64,000 bases of DNA, from positions 1 through 64,000 of the forward strand of contig NZ_MUYA01000004.1 of the NCBI RefSeq assembly GCF_002015115.1. Reading direction: 5' to 3'. Within the stretch, counting starts at the first letter, position 1. Each line of letters opens with the position of its first letter. The notes under the pieces were generated by a model that saw nothing but the letters and a program-made list of their open reading frames with translations, was not told the origin of the DNA and searched no databases. This DNA comes from Haemophilus paracuniculus (GTDB lineage: Bacteria > Pseudomonadota > Gammaproteobacteria > Enterobacterales > Pasteurellaceae). The position numbers were made by a program, and so were the translations under genes. Of this stretch, positions 9,460 to 20,237 are shown piece after piece.

Positions 9460-10488
9460 TTATAATGCTCGACCTGAATTGATTGGCTTCATTGGCTCTT
9501 TTTCGTTACGACCAAAAAAGACGATCAAACAGAGCATTACTAACCAGTCAATTAAGAAACAGACAATCGCCAAAATAAAGGCAATTAGTGGCTGTTCAGT
9601 GAATGCAGATTTAAATGAAAAAACAATTTTGCCCGTATCTTGATTTTCAAATTTGGCTTTTTCAAATTTGAAAATAGACGGATTTTTAATAAATTCTTGG
9701 GTAATTGAACCGATTTTATTGATATTTTCAATAATATCCGCAATCACTTTTTTGCCTTCATCTTTCACTTTTTGAGCATTTGAATAGCCGAGATATTCTT
9801 GAATTTTTTCATCTGTTTCTGCTTTTAAATCGGCAATTTGTTTCTCTTTGGTTTCAAGCTGACCATAATCTGCGGAAGTAAGTTTACGTTTCATCACTTG
9901 ATCGATATTTTCACGATAACGGTCGGCAATCGCATTCCAGTTGCCCCCTCTTGTACCAAATTCGGTCAAACGTTCGCCTAATACCGCTTCAATTTCGGCA
10001 ATAATTTCTAAGGCACGTTTCCCTAAACCGGGGCGAGCTGGATCGGTAATTTGGCGAACTAACTGCTCGGTGAGGCTTTCAACTCTGGCACGTTTTTCAG
10101 TAATTTCAGGGCTGAAGTTTTTGAAGGCTTTTTCACTGGCATTCACCACATCATCGAGCTTTTGTTTGTGTCTTAATACTTCGTCCGTTAATAAGCGAGG
10201 CTCTTGATAATTGGTGTAGATAGCGTTGAAGTTACCTGTGAAGGAAGGTAGGAAGAAAATGGCATACATCAATACGAACGCCAAAATAGGCAGTTTGTTG
10301 ATACGGCGATAGCCCACCAAAGCGGTGCAACCATACATTAACATTGTGATCGCAAGGGAAAATCCCCACGCCATTTCCGTGCCAAACAGATCGGTAAAAC
10401 CTTTAGCCGTTTGATAAAAGCTAATCGCCATAAAAACAGTTAAAGGAATATAAACCCAGCCGGGTAGTTTACGAGTTGTTGGTTTCAT
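9460..10488 (-). CDS. Four-helix membrane protein, long coiled coil
   Basis: First gene of the operon, 342 aa. Hydrophobic segments lie at residues about 11-30, 38-58, 65-85 and 300-325. Positive residues before helix 1 (TTRKLPG) and after helix 2 (YRRINK) place those ends in the cytoplasm. The roughly 210-residue helical section between helices 3 and 4 should therefore be periplasmic. It is rich in heptad-like repeats. The C-terminal tail is cytoplasmic and could meet the GTPase. The start has a GAGGTC ribosome site. I do not recognise the family. Confidence 0.75.
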   Translation of the reverse strand: MKPTTRKLPGWVYIPLTVFMAISFYQTAKGFTDLFGTEMAWGFSLAITMLMYGCTALVGYRRINKLPILAFVLMYAIFFLPSFTGNFNAIYTNYQEPRLLTDEVLRHKQKLDDVVNASEKAFKNFSPEITEKRARVESLTEQLVRQITDPARPGLGKRALEIIAEIEAVLGERLTEFGTRGGNWNAIADRYRENIDQVMKRKLTSADYGQLETKEKQIADLKAETDEKIQEYLGYSNAQKVKDEGKKVIADIIENINKIGSITQEFIKNPSIFKFEKAKFENQDTGKIVFSFKSAFTEQPLIAFILAIVCFLIDWLVMLCLIVFFGRNEKEPMKPINSGRAL

Positions 10489-10580
10489 TTTGACCTCAAA
10501 AAAAGTAATAAAATTGAGGTAAAATCATACCAAAATTGATCAAAAAAAAAAACAACTGCATTTTTGTAAAAAAAATGGAT

Positions 10581-10622
10581 AAAAAAAGACCGCTTGCTGA
10601 AAAATGATTCAACAAGCGGTCT
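10581..10622 (-). terminator. Uptake-signal pair terminator of miaB
   Basis: On the minus strand AGACCGCTTG pairs with CAAGCGGTCT around a 15-nt loop, followed by a run of T. It lies 15 nt beyond the miaB stop. Confidence 0.85.
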
Positions 10623-10636
10623 GATTTTTCCAAATT

Positions 10637-12064
10637 TTACAAATTTACCACAAATTTCCCGACGCCGAGGTCGTCTTCTTTGCGGGTGCGGTTGATCACG
10701 CTTTGCGGGGTTTCGACCACTCGCAAGCCCATTTGGTCTTCGGTGCGAACCACTTCGCCACGCAGGGAATTGGTGTAAACATCGGTGATTTTCACATCCA
10801 CGAATTTGCCGATCATCTCTGGCGAGCCTTGGAAATTCACAATGCGGTTGGTTTCCGTGCGTCCCGTTAATTCCATAATGTCTTTTTTAGACGGGCCTTC
10901 CACCAAAATGCGTTGTTCCGTGCCGAGCATTGCACGGCTGAATTGCATTGCTTGGTGGTTGATCCGTTGTTGCAAGCGGTAGAGGCGTTCTTTTTTCTCG
11001 TCTTCACTCACATCATCGGGCAGGTCGGCAGCTGGCGTACCAGGGCGAGCCGAGTAGATGAAGCTGAAACTCATATCGAAATTGACTTGTTCGATGATTT
11101 TCATTGTTTGCTCAAAATCTTCCGCCGTTTCACCAGGGAAGCCCACGATGAAATCCGAGCTAATTTGAATGTTCGGTCGCACTTCACGCAATTTGCGGAT
11201 AATCGCTTTATATTCGAGGGCGGTGTGGTTGCGTTTCATCATTGTGAGAACGCGATCCGAACCGCTCTGAATCGGCAAATGTAGGAAGCTGACCAATTCA
11301 GGGGTGTCGCGATAGACTTCGATAATATCATCGCTAAATTCAATCGGGTGGCTGGTGGTGTAACGCACACGGTCGATGCCGTCAATCGCCGCCACCAAAC
11401 GCAGTAATTCGGCAAAGGTGCAAATGCCGCCGTCAAAGGTTTCGCCACGGTAGGCGTTCACATTTTGACCGAGCAAATTCACTTCACGCACGCCTTGTTC
11501 CGCCAGTTGGGCGATCTCAAACAGTACATCATCAACAGGGCGGCTTACTTCCTCGCCACGGGTGTAAGGCACAACGCAGAACGAGCAGTATTTGTTACAG
11601 CCTTCCATAATCGACACAAACGCCGTTGGGCCTTCGGCACGCGGCTCTGGCAAGCGGTCGAATTTTTCGATTTCAGGGAAGCTGATGTCGATCACAGCTT
11701 TATCACCGTTGCGGATTTGGTTGATCATTTCAGGCAAGCGGTGCAGGGTTTGCGGCCCGAACACAATGTCCACATAAGGCGCTCGCTCACGGATATGCTC
11801 GCCCTCTTGCGAGGCAACGCAACCGCCCACGCCGATAATCAAATTCGGTTTGTCTTTTTTCCAGTTTTTCCAACGCCCGAGCTGCGAGAACACTTTCTCT
11901 TGGGCTTTTTCACGAATTGAACAAGTGTTGAGCAATAAAACGTCCGCTTCTTCGGGGTTTTCGGTTAATTCTAATCCGTGGGTGGTGTTGAGGAGGTCTG
12001 CCATTTTTGACGAGTCGTACTCGTTCATCTGGCAACCCCAAGTGGTAATATGTAATTTCGCCAT
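10637..12064 (-). CDS. miaB: tRNA methylthiotransferase MiaB
   Basis: This 475-aa radical-SAM enzyme adds the 2-methylthio group to N6-isopentenyl-adenosine 37 of tRNAs reading U-starting codons. The N-terminal methylthiotransferase domain has three cluster cysteines (in [21 protein letters not shown] and GVGGCVAS). The radical-SAM motif is [10 protein letters not shown]-terminal TRAM domain spans about residues 380-445. I chose the ATG at 12064 ([11 protein letters not shown]) over a TTG two codons upstream because it matches the family start. It appears monocistronic, with its own terminator. Confidence 0.96.
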   Translation of the reverse strand: MAKLHITTWGCQMNEYDSSKMADLLNTTHGLELTENPEEADVLLLNTCSIREKAQEKVFSQLGRWKNWKKDKPNLIIGVGGCVASQEGEHIRERAPYVDIVFGPQTLHRLPEMINQIRNGDKAVIDISFPEIEKFDRLPEPRAEGPTAFVSIMEGCNKYCSFCVVPYTRGEEVSRPVDDVLFEIAQLAEQGVREVNLLGQNVNAYRGETFDGGICTFAELLRLVAAIDGIDRVRYTTSHPIEFSDDIIEVYRDTPELVSFLHLPIQSGSDRVLTMMKRNHTALEYKAIIRKLREVRPNIQISSDFIVGFPGETAEDFEQTMKIIEQVNFDMSFSFIYSARPGTPAADLPDDVSEDEKKERLYRLQQRINHQAMQFSRAMLGTEQRILVEGPSKKDIMELTGRTETNRIVNFQGSPEMIGKFVDVKITDVYTNSLRGEVVRTEDQMGLRVVETPQSVINRTRKEDDLGVGKFVVNL

Positions 12065-12183
12065 AATCAAAAAATAATAGGTTTATCAAAGGGTTATAAA
12101 TGGAAAAGCGTAAAGAGCAACCTCTTTACGCACAATGGGCGGTATTCTACCTGTTTGAGCATTTTTTGGCTAGAACTAATCGC

Positions 12184-12951
12184 TTACAAGCGGTCAGATC
12201 GCAACGAAATTTCGCCGATCCCAAAGGTGCGGACGATTTCGCCCTGTTGCAAAATCAGCTCGCCTTGGGGGGTGATTCCCTGCGAAATGCCGTGAATTTC
12301 CTCGTGATCGGTAATCAATTTGACGGGCTGATTGCGGAACAGATCAAACGCCTGCCAACGTTCCGCATAATGTTCAAAGCCGACAAGCGGGTAGATTTTC
12401 AGATTTTTTTGCAACGCCACCGCCAAACGGCAAGTAAGTTCGGTGCGGTCGAAATCGTAGTCGGAAAGATCCGCCCACGGCTGGGTAACGAGGGTGGGAT
12501 CGACCTCTTTCATCGCAAAGTTGATCCCGATCCCAATCACCACGCTCGCCCCCGTTTTGTCGGTTTTGGTTTCCACCAAAATCCCCGCCAGTTTTTTGCC
12601 GTTGAGATAAACATCATTGACCCACTTAATCTGCACGCCCTGCACGCCCAGTTCCTGCAAGGTTTCCGCAATAATCAGCGACACCATTAGGCTCAACGGC
12701 GGCAGTTGGGCGAGATCGACAGGTTCAAACCGCCATAACATCGAGAAATAGAGATTTTGGCTTTCAGGGGAAAACCACACACGCCCACGCCGCCCGCGCC
12801 CTGCGGTTTGACATTCGGCAAGGCAAATCGAACCGCTTGCAAGGCGTTGGCTATGTTGTAGCAGATATTCGTTGGTCGAATCAATCTGCTCAAACACCAA
12901 GGCTTCGCCGAGGGGCAAGGCTTGCTGGATTTTCGCCTGATCGAGTTTCAT
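12184..12951 (-). CDS. birA: Biotin-protein ligase, no HTH domain
   Basis: The 255-aa enzyme activates biotin to biotinyl-AMP and transfers it to the acetyl-CoA carboxylase carrier protein. The catalytic domain is complete: biotin-binding [12 protein letters not shown] near residue 20, the adenylate loop [32 protein letters not shown], and a small C-terminal SH3-like domain. E. coli BirA has about 60 extra N-terminal residues forming a DNA-binding domain. These are absent, so this enzyme cannot repress biotin genes the way E. coli BirA does. Its start overlaps the murB stop (ATGA), so the two are coupled. Confidence 0.92.
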   Translation of the reverse strand: MKLDQAKIQQALPLGEALVFEQIDSTNEYLLQHSQRLASGSICLAECQTAGRGRRGRVWFSPESQNLYFSMLWRFEPVDLAQLPPLSLMVSLIIAETLQELGVQGVQIKWVNDVYLNGKKLAGILVETKTDKTGASVVIGIGINFAMKEVDPTLVTQPWADLSDYDFDRTELTCRLAVALQKNLKIYPLVGFEHYAERWQAFDLFRNQPVKLITDHEEIHGISQGITPQGELILQQGEIVRTFGIGEISLRSDRL

Positions 12952-13976
12952 CGCGTAATCGCCTCGCTATCCAATTCGCCGTCCGCCCCGATAAAACGCA
13001 CTTCGGGGGCAATTTCCACCCCAAATTTGGCTCGCACCTGACGACGAACTTCCTTCGCCAACGCCACCACGTCCGCCCCCGTGGCGTTCTCTTTGTTAAT
13101 CAGCACCAACGCCTGTTTGGTATGCACCGCCGCCCCGCCGATTTGGAAGCCTTTCAACTGGCATTGGTCGATCAACCAGCCCGCAGGTAATTTGACCGAA
13201 CCGTCCGCTTGCGGATAGTGCGGAATGGCGGGGTAAGCGGTCAGTAACGGCTCAAATTTTGCACGCTCGATCACGGGGTTTTTGAAGAAACTGCCTGCGT
13301 TGCCAAATTCATCAGGATTCGGCAATTTGGCACGGCGAACAGCACAGACTTCCTCAAAAATTTGTTGAGGGGTAACGGTTTGCGGATCGAACTCGGCGAG
13401 CGAACCGTAATTCAGCACGGGCTGCCACGCTTTCGCCAACTTCAAGCCAATTGCCGTGATCGCAAAATGTTCACGATATTGATGTTTAAACACGCTTTCA
13501 CGGTAGCCAAATTCGCATGCGTCTTTGTTCAAGTGGAATGTCTCGCCCGAACGCAAATTCAGCACCTCGACAAAATCGCAGGCTCGCTCAAATTCCACGC
13601 CGTACGCCCCGATATTTTGGATCGGTGCCGAGCCAGCCACCCCAGGGATCAACGCCAGATTTTCCAAACCGCCAATGCCGTGGGCGAGCGTCCATTGCAC
13701 CAGCTCGTGCCAATTCTCGCCGCCTTGCACGGTTAAATAGTGGAAATGGTCGTCCTCACGGTGTTCAATCCCTTTGAGCTGATTGACCAACACCACGCCG
13801 TTGAAATCGTCCAAAAACAGCACATTCGAGCCTTGCCCGAGCAACAAAATCGGCAAGCTAGCCTGATCGGCTTTCTGCCACTCGCTCAATAACTGTGCCT
13901 TGCTCGAAAATTCAATGATCTGACGTGCTTTCGCAGGTAAATGAAAAGTGTGAAAAGGGGTTAGGGTTTGGTTCAT
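12948..13976 (-). CDS. murB: UDP-N-acetylenolpyruvoylglucosamine reductase
   Basis: MurB (342 aa) is the FAD enzyme that reduces UDP-GlcNAc-enolpyruvate to UDP-N-acetylmuramate with NADPH. The FAD-binding half shows [10 protein letters not shown] and [17 protein letters not shown]. The catalytic serine segment GSFFKNP and the C-terminal Glu region near residue 325 are present. Length fits the type I (E. coli-like) class. It overlaps birA by 4 nt, the same murB-birA order as in E. coli. Confidence 0.96.
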   Translation of the reverse strand: MNQTLTPFHTFHLPAKARQIIEFSSKAQLLSEWQKADQASLPILLLGQGSNVLFLDDFNGVVLVNQLKGIEHREDDHFHYLTVQGGENWHELVQWTLAHGIGGLENLALIPGVAGSAPIQNIGAYGVEFERACDFVEVLNLRSGETFHLNKDACEFGYRESVFKHQYREHFAITAIGLKLAKAWQPVLNYGSLAEFDPQTVTPQQIFEEVCAVRRAKLPNPDEFGNAGSFFKNPVIERAKFEPLLTAYPAIPHYPQADGSVKLPAGWLIDQCQLKGFQIGGAAVHTKQALVLINKENATGADVVALAKEVRRQVRAKFGVEIAPEVRFIGADGELDSEAITR

Positions 13977-14082
13977 AACATCAATTTATTGGAAAAAATT
14001 GGGTGGATTTTAGCATAACAAGCGGTTGGATTCGGCAAAATTTTTGCCTTACAATGGCGGCAATTTAATTTAGGAAGATAAA

Positions 14083-15327
14083 ATGAAACCCCAATCCAGC
14101 TATTTGCAACGTTGTGATGAATGTAATTTAACCGTGAGCGTGCCGAGTGAGTTGGTGCAACAGACCGCTTGTTGCCCGAATTGCGACAATGTGTTGCGGT
14201 CGGGTAGCCGTTGGAGCTTACGCCGTTGCTCGATTATTGCCCTGTCGATTTTAATTTTACTGCCGTTCGCTTTGACCTTTCCGCTAATGTCGATTGACCT
14301 GCTCGGCGTGCCGATTCACGCCACCATTTGGGGCGGGGCGTGGAAAATGGCGACCGAGGGCTACCATTACACCGCTTTTATGGTGCTACTTTGCTCGGTG
14401 ATTATGCCGATTGCGTTTGCCTTGTTGGTGCTGATGATTCGGCTTCAACGCCTGATCGGCAGGCGACCTCGTTTTACCTTGATTTTCCTCACTAAAATTC
14501 AAGAGTGGGTAATGCTTGATGTTTATTTGGTGGCGGTAGCGGTGGCGGCGTTCAAAATCCGTGATTATGCAGCGTTGCGGTTCGATATTTACATTTCCGC
14601 CTTTATTATTACCACCATTTTGACGGTGTTGCTGTTTATCAAAATCGACCCGAAACGGCTCTGGCAGGAATTTTACCCAGAATATCATTCCCTTTCGCCC
14701 GATGATCCGAGTAATCCGACCCTTTGCCCGACCTGCGAATACACCTTTGACGAGAAGATTGTCGATCTGAAAGGCAACCGCCGTTGCCCTCGCTGCGAAA
14801 CCAATCTCAACGTGCCAGAATCGGTGAAATTGCAACGGGTTTGGGCGTGTTTGATTGCTGGCACGATAATGATGATCCCCGCCAACATTTTCCCGATTTC
14901 GGTAACGGGATTGGCAGGGGCGATTTCCGCCGATAGTTTGATCTCGGGCGTGATTACCTTTATCTCAATGGGCAGCTATGCGGTGGCGGCGATTGTGTTT
15001 ATTGCGAGTATCGCCGTGCCAGTCAGCAAAGTAACCATTCTATTTTATCTGCTGTTGGCGATTAAATTCCGCTGGAAACACCCGATTCATCTGCAAATGA
15101 AACTGCTGCATTATGTGCATTTTGTGGGGCGATGGTCGATGTTGGATCTGTTCGTGCTTGCGTTGATGATGTCGTTGTTGGAACGAGGGCAAATTCTTAG
15201 CTTCTCGGTGGGGGAAGCAGCGTTCTACTTTGGGGCGTCAGTCTTTTTAACGATGATCGCCTCGGCGAATTTAGATTCCCGAATGTTGTGGCGGATTCAT
15301 CGCATTAACAAGCGGTCAGATGTTTAA
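14083..15327 (+). CDS. pqiA: PqiA/LetA-family membrane protein
   Basis: A 414-aa inner-membrane protein with two repeated halves. Each half has a rubredoxin-like CxxC pair region (CDECNLTV...CCPNCD near residue 12; CPTCEYTF...CPRCETNL near residue 213), then four hydrophobic helices. PqiA/LetA proteins work with MCE-domain partners (PqiB/LetB) in lipid transport between the membranes. Here the next gene is rraA and no MCE gene follows, so a partner must be elsewhere or absent. PqiA and LetA are hard to tell apart from sequence alone. Confidence 0.88.
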   Translation: MKPQSSYLQRCDECNLTVSVPSELVQQTACCPNCDNVLRSGSRWSLRRCSIIALSILILLPFALTFPLMSIDLLGVPIHATIWGGAWKMATEGYHYTAFMVLLCSVIMPIAFALLVLMIRLQRLIGRRPRFTLIFLTKIQEWVMLDVYLVAVAVAAFKIRDYAALRFDIYISAFIITTILTVLLFIKIDPKRLWQEFYPEYHSLSPDDPSNPTLCPTCEYTFDEKIVDLKGNRRCPRCETNLNVPESVKLQRVWACLIAGTIMMIPANIFPISVTGLAGAISADSLISGVITFISMGSYAVAAIVFIASIAVPVSKVTILFYLLLAIKFRWKHPIHLQMKLLHYVHFVGRWSMLDLFVLALMMSLLERGQILSFSVGEAAFYFGASVFLTMIASANLDSRMLWRIHRINKRSDV

Positions 15328-15395
15328 AAATTTTGCAAATCGCCGTTCTCGGTTTATACTTCACGCCCAAATAACCAAAATAATAGGAGCGTCTT

Positions 15396-15893
15396 ATGCG
15401 TATTGATACCTCTGCACTTTGCGATATGTATTCCGACCAAGTTGATGTGGTTGAGCCGATTTTTTCTAGCTTCGGCGGCAAATCCACATTCAGCGGAAAA
15501 ATCACCACCGTCAAATGTTTTGAAAGCAACGGGCTAATCGCCGAAGTGTTGGAAGAAGAAGGCAACGGACGCGTGCTATTAGTGGACGGCGGCGGTGCAG
15601 TTCGCCGTGCTTTAATTGATGGGGAACTCGCCCAGTTGGCGGTGGATAACGGCTGGGAAGGCATTATCGTTTACGGTGCGGTGCGTCAGCTTGACGTGCT
15701 AGAAACCCTCGACATCGGCATTCAAGCCCTCGCCCCAATCCCCGTGGGGGCAGACGACACTAACATCGGCGAAATCGACACCCCCGTTAATTTCGGCGGC
15801 GTAACTTTCTTCCCCGAAGATTTCATCTACGCCGATTTAACGGGCATAATCCTCTCGCCCGAGCAACTTGATTTAACCGAAGATTTAGCGTAA
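15396..15893 (+). CDS. rraA: RNase E activity regulator RraA
   Basis: A 165-aa protein matching RraA, which binds the C-terminal half of RNase E and inhibits mRNA decay. Features are [18 protein letters not shown] at the N-terminus, [18 protein letters not shown], and [16 protein letters not shown]. The family shares a fold with aldolases of the RraA-like group, but this member has the regulator's length and N-terminus. The start follows AGGAGCG. A terminator follows. Confidence 0.94.
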   Translation: MRIDTSALCDMYSDQVDVVEPIFSSFGGKSTFSGKITTVKCFESNGLIAEVLEEEGNGRVLLVDGGGAVRRALIDGELAQLAVDNGWEGIIVYGAVRQLDVLETLDIGIQALAPIPVGADDTNIGEIDTPVNFGGVTFFPEDFIYADLTGIILSPEQLDLTEDLA

Positions 15894-15911
15894 TTACAAC
15901 GAAGTAGGATT

Positions 15912-15940
15912 AAGGCGGACAAATGTCCGCCTTATTTGTT
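15912..15940 (+). terminator. Intrinsic terminator after rraA
   Basis: AAGGCGGAC pairs with GTCCGCCTT around a 4-nt loop, followed by ATTTGTTTT. It lies about 20 nt after the rraA stop. Confidence 0.85.
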
Positions 15941-15974
15941 TTACAAGGGATAGGATTTTGAAAAATTTCGGGCA

Positions 15975-16003
15975 AAAGAAAACCCCATATTACTATGGGG
16001 TTT
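15975..16003 (-). terminator. Terminator of first tRNA-Ser
   Basis: On the minus strand AACCCCATA pairs with TATGGGGTT and is followed by TTCTTTT. It lies a few bases beyond the 3' end of the tRNA-Ser gene at 16010-16099. Confidence 0.8.
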
Positions 16004-16009
16004 GAATAA

Positions 16010-16099
16010 TGGCGGAGGAAGTGAGATTCGAACTCACGGAGGGCGTAAACCCTCGCCGGTTTTCAAGACCGGTGCCTTCAACCACTCGACCATTCCTCC
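16010..16099 (-). tRNA. tRNA-Ser (TGA), copy 1
   Basis: A 90-nt class II tRNA with a long variable arm. Acceptor GGAGGAA pairs with TTCCTCC, the anticodon loop CTTGAAA gives TGA, and CCA is encoded. It has its own terminator and is a near-exact copy of the tRNA gene at 16204-16293. Confidence 0.95.
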
Positions 16100-16159
16100 T
16101 GATTGAAAACATTTCTTTAAATTGTATTCAAGCTAATTCGATAAATTAGACTTTGAGAT

Positions 16160-16194
16160 AAAAAACCTGCCGATAATTGAATTATCAACAGGTT
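16160..16194 (-). terminator. Terminator of second tRNA-Ser
   Basis: On the minus strand AACCTG and inner GATAAT pair with ATTATC and CAGGTT, followed by TTTTTATC. It separates the two tRNA-Ser genes, so each copy is a separate unit. Confidence 0.8.
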
Positions 16195-16203
16195 AGCATT
16201 TGA

Positions 16204-16293
16204 TGGCGGAGGAAGTGAGATTCGAACTCACGGAGGGCGTAAACCCTCGCCGGTTTTCAAGACCGGTGCCTTCAACCACTCGACCATTCCTCC
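16204..16293 (-). tRNA. tRNA-Ser (TGA), copy 2
   Basis: A second 90-nt tRNA-Ser with the same acceptor, anticodon (TGA), long variable arm and encoded CCA as copy 1. The two genes appear identical over their length, which suggests recent duplication or gene conversion. Confidence 0.95.
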
Positions 16294-16507
16294 GTGTTGA
16301 AAACGGAGTGCATAGTATCGGGATTTTGGGTTGCGGTCAAGGGCGATTTTTCAAAAATGTGTCGTCCGTTCTAAATTTAAACAAAAAACACTTTGCAAGC
16401 GGTCAGATTTGTGAAAATTTTTGCGATTTTGCGGTGCTGGTATTTGACAGGTTATACCGTTCTTCCTATTATCCACCTAATTTTCCATTCAAAAATCAAC
16501 AGGAACG

Positions 16508-19500
16508 ATGATGTTAAAAAACGCCACCTCAATGCTTAAAAATGCCCTTGCTCAACGAATTTTAATTTTAGACGGTGCAATGGGGACGATGATCCAAAAA
16601 TATAAATTGACCGAACAAGATTTCCGAGGCGAGCGTTTTGCGAATAGTGCGATTGATCTGCGTGGTAACAACGATTTGTTGAGCTTGACCCAACCGCAGA
16701 TTATCCGTGAAATTCACGAGCAGTATTTGCAGGCAGGGGCGGACATCATCGAAACCAATACATTCAGTTCGACCACCATCGCCCAAGCGGATTATGGGTT
16801 GGAAGCCCTCGCCTATGAGCTGAATGTGGAAAGTGCCAAACTGGCGCGTGAGGTGGCGGATCAGTATTCCACCCCTGAAAAACCGCGTTTTGTGGCAGGG
16901 ATTTTAGGCCCGACCAACCGCACCGCCTCGATTTCCCCTGATGTGAATGACCCCGGTTTCCGCAACATTACCTTTATGCAGTTGGTTGAGGCTTATGCCG
17001 AGGCGACCAAAGGCTTGATTGAGGGTGGGGCGGATCTGATTATGATCGAAACCATTTTCGATACCCTCAACGCCAAAGCCGCCGCCTTTGCGATTGATCA
17101 AGTGTTTGAAGAATTGGGCGTGCGTTTGCCGATTATGATTTCAGGCACAATCACCGATGCCTCTGGACGAACCCTGTCGGGGCAGACGACCGAGGCGTTT
17201 TACAATTCCCTTCGCCACGTTAAGCCGATCAGCTTTGGCTTGAACTGTGCCTTAGGCCCGAAAGAGTTGCGTCAATATATGGAACAGCTCTCAAAAATCT
17301 GCGAAACCTATGTGTCCGCCCACCCGAATGCTGGTTTGCCAAATGCGTTCGGTGGCTACGATTTAGGGGCGGACGAAATGGCGGCACAAATCAAAGAGTG
17401 GGCGGAAAGCGGTTTCCTCAATATCGTAGGCGGTTGTTGTGGCACGACCCCTGAGCATATCCGTGCATTTAGCGAGGCGGTCAAAGATTGTCCGCCGCGT
17501 GCCTTGCCTCAAATTAAAACGGCGATGCGTTTGTCGGGGCTTGAACCGCTCACGATTGACGATGAAAGTTTATTTGTGAACGTGGGCGAACGGAATAACG
17601 TTACGGGTTCGGCAAAATTCAAGCGGTTAATTAAGGAAGAAAAATTCAGCGAAGCGATTGAGATCGCCATTGATCAGGTGGAAAACGGAGCGCAGGTGAT
17701 CGATGTGAATATGGACGAGGCGTTGCTCGATTCACAAAAATGTATGACCCGCTTCCTCAACATTATGGCGACCGAACCCGATGCCGCCAAAGTGCCAGTG
17801 ATGATCGACTCGTCCAAGTGGGAAGTGATCGAGGCAGGGCTACAATCCATTCAAGGCAAGGGGATCGTCAATTCGATTTCCCTCAAAGAGGGCGAAGAAA
17901 AATTCCTACAACAAGCCCGCTTGATCCGCCGTTATGGGGCGGCAGCGGTGGTGATGGCGTTTGACGAAGTGGGGCAAGCCGACACCGAAGAACGCAAAGT
18001 GGAAATTTGCACCCGAGCCTACCGCTTGTTGGTGGATAAATTGGACTTTCCGCCCGAAGACATCATTTTCGACCCGAATATTTTTGCTATCGGCACGGGG
18101 ATTGAGGAACACAATAACTACGGGGTCGATTTCATCAATGCGACCGCACGGATCAAGCAGAGCCTGCCCCACGCTAAAATTTCGGGGGGGGTGTCGAATG
18201 TGTCGTTCTCATTCCGCGGCAACAATTTTATGCGTGAGGCGATCCACGCCGTGTTCCTCTACCACGCCATTAAAGCTGGAATGGATATGGGGATCGTCAA
18301 TGCGGGGCAGTTGGCGATCTACGATGATCTCGATCCCGAATTGCGAGAGGTGGTGGAAGATGCGGTGCTAAACCGTAGCAATGATGCCACCGAGCGGTTG
18401 CTCGATCTTGCCGAAAAATACCGTAATGTAACCGCTAGTAATGAAGATAATAGCGTTGCCGAATGGCGGACGTGGTCGGTGGAAGAACGCTTGAAACACG
18501 CCCTCGTGAAAGGGATCACCAACTTTATTATTGAAGATACCGAAGAAGCTCGCCAAAAATTCGCTTCGCCGTTGGAAGTGATCGAAGGCCCACTAATGGC
18601 AGGAATGGACGTGGTGGGCGATTTGTTTGGGGACGGCAAAATGTTCCTACCGCAGGTGGTGAAATCGGCTCGGGTAATGAAGCAGTCGGTCGCCTATTTA
18701 GAGCCGTTTATCAATGCGACTAAACAGAAAGGATCGAGCAACGGCAAAATGGTGATCGCCACCGTGAAAGGCGATGTGCACGACATCGGCAAAAACATCG
18801 TGAGCGTGGTGTTGCAATGTAATAATTTTGAAGTGATTGACCTCGGCGTAATGGTGCCTGCGGAAAAAATCATCGAAACCGCCATCAAAGAAAAAGCGGA
18901 TCTGATCGGATTAAGCGGTTTGATCACGCCGTCTCTGGACGAAATGGAATACTTTTTGGGCGAAATGAACCGCTTGAAATTGGATATTCCTGTATTGATC
19001 GGCGGGGCGACCACCTCGAAAGAGCATACCGCGATCAAACTCTATCCAAAATATAATTACCCTGTGGTTTACACCTCAAACGCCTCTCGTTGCGTAACCG
19101 TTTGTGCCACCTTGATGAATCCCGAAACCAAAGCCGAATTTTGGGAACGTACTAAACAGGAATACGAGCAGATCCAACAAGCCTTTGCCAACCGCAAACC
19201 GTTGCGGAAACAGTTGGCGATTGAACAGGCTCGTGAAAATCGCTTTAACGCTTTCACGGGCGAATGGGCGAATTATCAAGTTCCGCAACCGAAACAAACG
19301 GGCATTATCGAATATAAAAATGTGCCGATTGCCACCCTACGCCAATTTATCGACTGGTCGCCATTCTTTATGTTATGGGGCTTAATGGGCGGTTACCCTG
19401 ATGCGTTCGACTACCCAGAGGGTGGCGAAGAAGCTCGCCGTGTTTACAACGATGCCCAACGGGTGCTGGACGAATTAGAGCAAAACGGCAAGCTCAACCC

Positions 19501-20194
19501 GAGTGGCATTATGGGGATTTTCCCTGCGGTGCGAGAGGGCGATGATATTGCAATTTTGAACGCGGATCGCACCGCTTGTATCGGCAAATCTTACCATTTA
19601 CGCCAACAAACGGAACGTGGCAAAAACAGCAAAAGCCCGTATAACCTCTGTTTGAGCGACTTTATCGCCGACCAAGCAAGCGGTCAGCAAGATTGGCTGG
19701 GAATGTTCGCCGTCTGTGCAGGGATTGAAGAACACGATCTCGTTGAGGGTTACAAAGCCGCGGGCGATGATTACAACGCCATCCTACTGCAAGCGGTGGG
19801 CGACCGCCTCGCCGAAGCAATGGCGGAATATCTGCACTTTGAACTTCGCACCAAAGTGTGGGGCTACACCAACGAAACCTTTGATAACGGGCGTTTGATT
19901 GCGGAAGATTATGTCGGCATCCGCCCTGCCCCTGGCTACCCAAGCTGCCCAGAGCATACCGAAAAAGAGTTAATCTGGAACTTACTCGAAGTCGAACAAC
20001 GGATCGGAATGAAACTTACCGAAAGCTACGCAATGTGGCCTGCCGCTTCCGTCTGCGGCTGGTACTTCACCCACCCTGCGAGTAATTATTTTACGCTAGG
20101 ACGTATTGATGAAGACCAAGCAATGGACTACGCCAAACGCAAGGGGTGGGATGAAAGAGAAATGATCAAGTGGCTTGGGGTTTCGATGAAGTAG
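16508..20194 (+). CDS. metH: Cobalamin-dependent methionine synthase
   Basis: MetH (1228 aa, full length) transfers the methyl group of methyltetrahydrofolate to homocysteine through cobalamin. All four modules are present. The homocysteine domain has GLNCALG and GGCCGT zinc ligands. The folate-binding domain follows ([16 protein letters not shown] segment near 357). The cobalamin domain has the cap plus DVHDIGKN (His ligand) near 760 and the IGGATTS loop. The C-terminal AdoMet reactivation domain has [12 protein letters not shown] near 1140. ATG codons at 16508 and 16511 both fit the AGGAA site. No cobalamin riboswitch is apparent upstream. The organism must import B12 for this enzyme. Confidence 0.97.
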   Translation: MMLKNATSMLKNALAQRILILDGAMGTMIQKYKLTEQDFRGERFANSAIDLRGNNDLLSLTQPQIIREIHEQYLQAGADIIETNTFSSTTIAQADYGLEALAYELNVESAKLAREVADQYSTPEKPRFVAGILGPTNRTASISPDVNDPGFRNITFMQLVEAYAEATKGLIEGGADLIMIETIFDTLNAKAAAFAIDQVFEELGVRLPIMISGTITDASGRTLSGQTTEAFYNSLRHVKPISFGLNCALGPKELRQYMEQLSKICETYVSAHPNAGLPNAFGGYDLGADEMAAQIKEWAESGFLNIVGGCCGTTPEHIRAFSEAVKDCPPRALPQIKTAMRLSGLEPLTIDDESLFVNVGERNNVTGSAKFKRLIKEEKFSEAIEIAIDQVENGAQVIDVNMDEALLDSQKCMTRFLNIMATEPDAAKVPVMIDSSKWEVIEAGLQSIQGKGIVNSISLKEGEEKFLQQARLIRRYGAAAVVMAFDEVGQADTEERKVEICTRAYRLLVDKLDFPPEDIIFDPNIFAIGTGIEEHNNYGVDFINATARIKQSLPHAKISGGVSNVSFSFRGNNFMREAIHAVFLYHAIKAGMDMGIVNAGQLAIYDDLDPELREVVEDAVLNRSNDATERLLDLAEKYRNVTASNEDNSVAEWRTWSVEERLKHALVKGITNFIIEDTEEARQKFASPLEVIEGPLMAGMDVVGDLFGDGKMFLPQVVKSARVMKQSVAYLEPFINATKQKGSSNGKMVIATVKGDVHDIGKNIVSVVLQCNNFEVIDLGVMVPAEKIIETAIKEKADLIGLSGLITPSLDEMEYFLGEMNRLKLDIPVLIGGATTSKEHTAIKLYPKYNYPVVYTSNASRCVTVCATLMNPETKAEFWERTKQEYEQIQQAFANRKPLRKQLAIEQARENRFNAFTGEWANYQVPQPKQTGIIEYKNVPIATLRQFIDWSPFFMLWGLMGGYPDAFDYPEGGEEARRVYNDAQRVLDELEQNGKLNPSGIMGIFPAVREGDDIAILNADRTACIGKSYHLRQQTERGKNSKSPYNLCLSDFIADQASGQQDWLGMFAVCAGIEEHDLVEGYKAAGDDYNAILLQAVGDRLAEAMAEYLHFELRTKVWGYTNETFDNGRLIAEDYVGIRPAPGYPSCPEHTEKELIWNLLEVEQRIGMKLTESYAMWPAASVCGWYFTHPASNYFTLGRIDEDQAMDYAKRKGWDEREMIKWLGVSMK

Positions 20195-20237
20195 AATATT
20201 CTTTGGATTAAACGAGATATTAAAACGAGGATAACTT

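Noticed and set aside
9941..10207. Plus-strand protein inside the membrane coiled-coil gene
   Set aside because: A Ser/Lys-rich antisense frame of the coiled coil, with no start signal.
16294..16507. Cobalamin riboswitch ahead of metH
   Set aside because: The region is short and lacks a B12-box; it holds an uptake signal and ordinary AT-rich DNA.
16200..16511. Plus-strand gene before metH
   Set aside because: It runs through the tRNA-Ser gene antisense and has no family resemblance.
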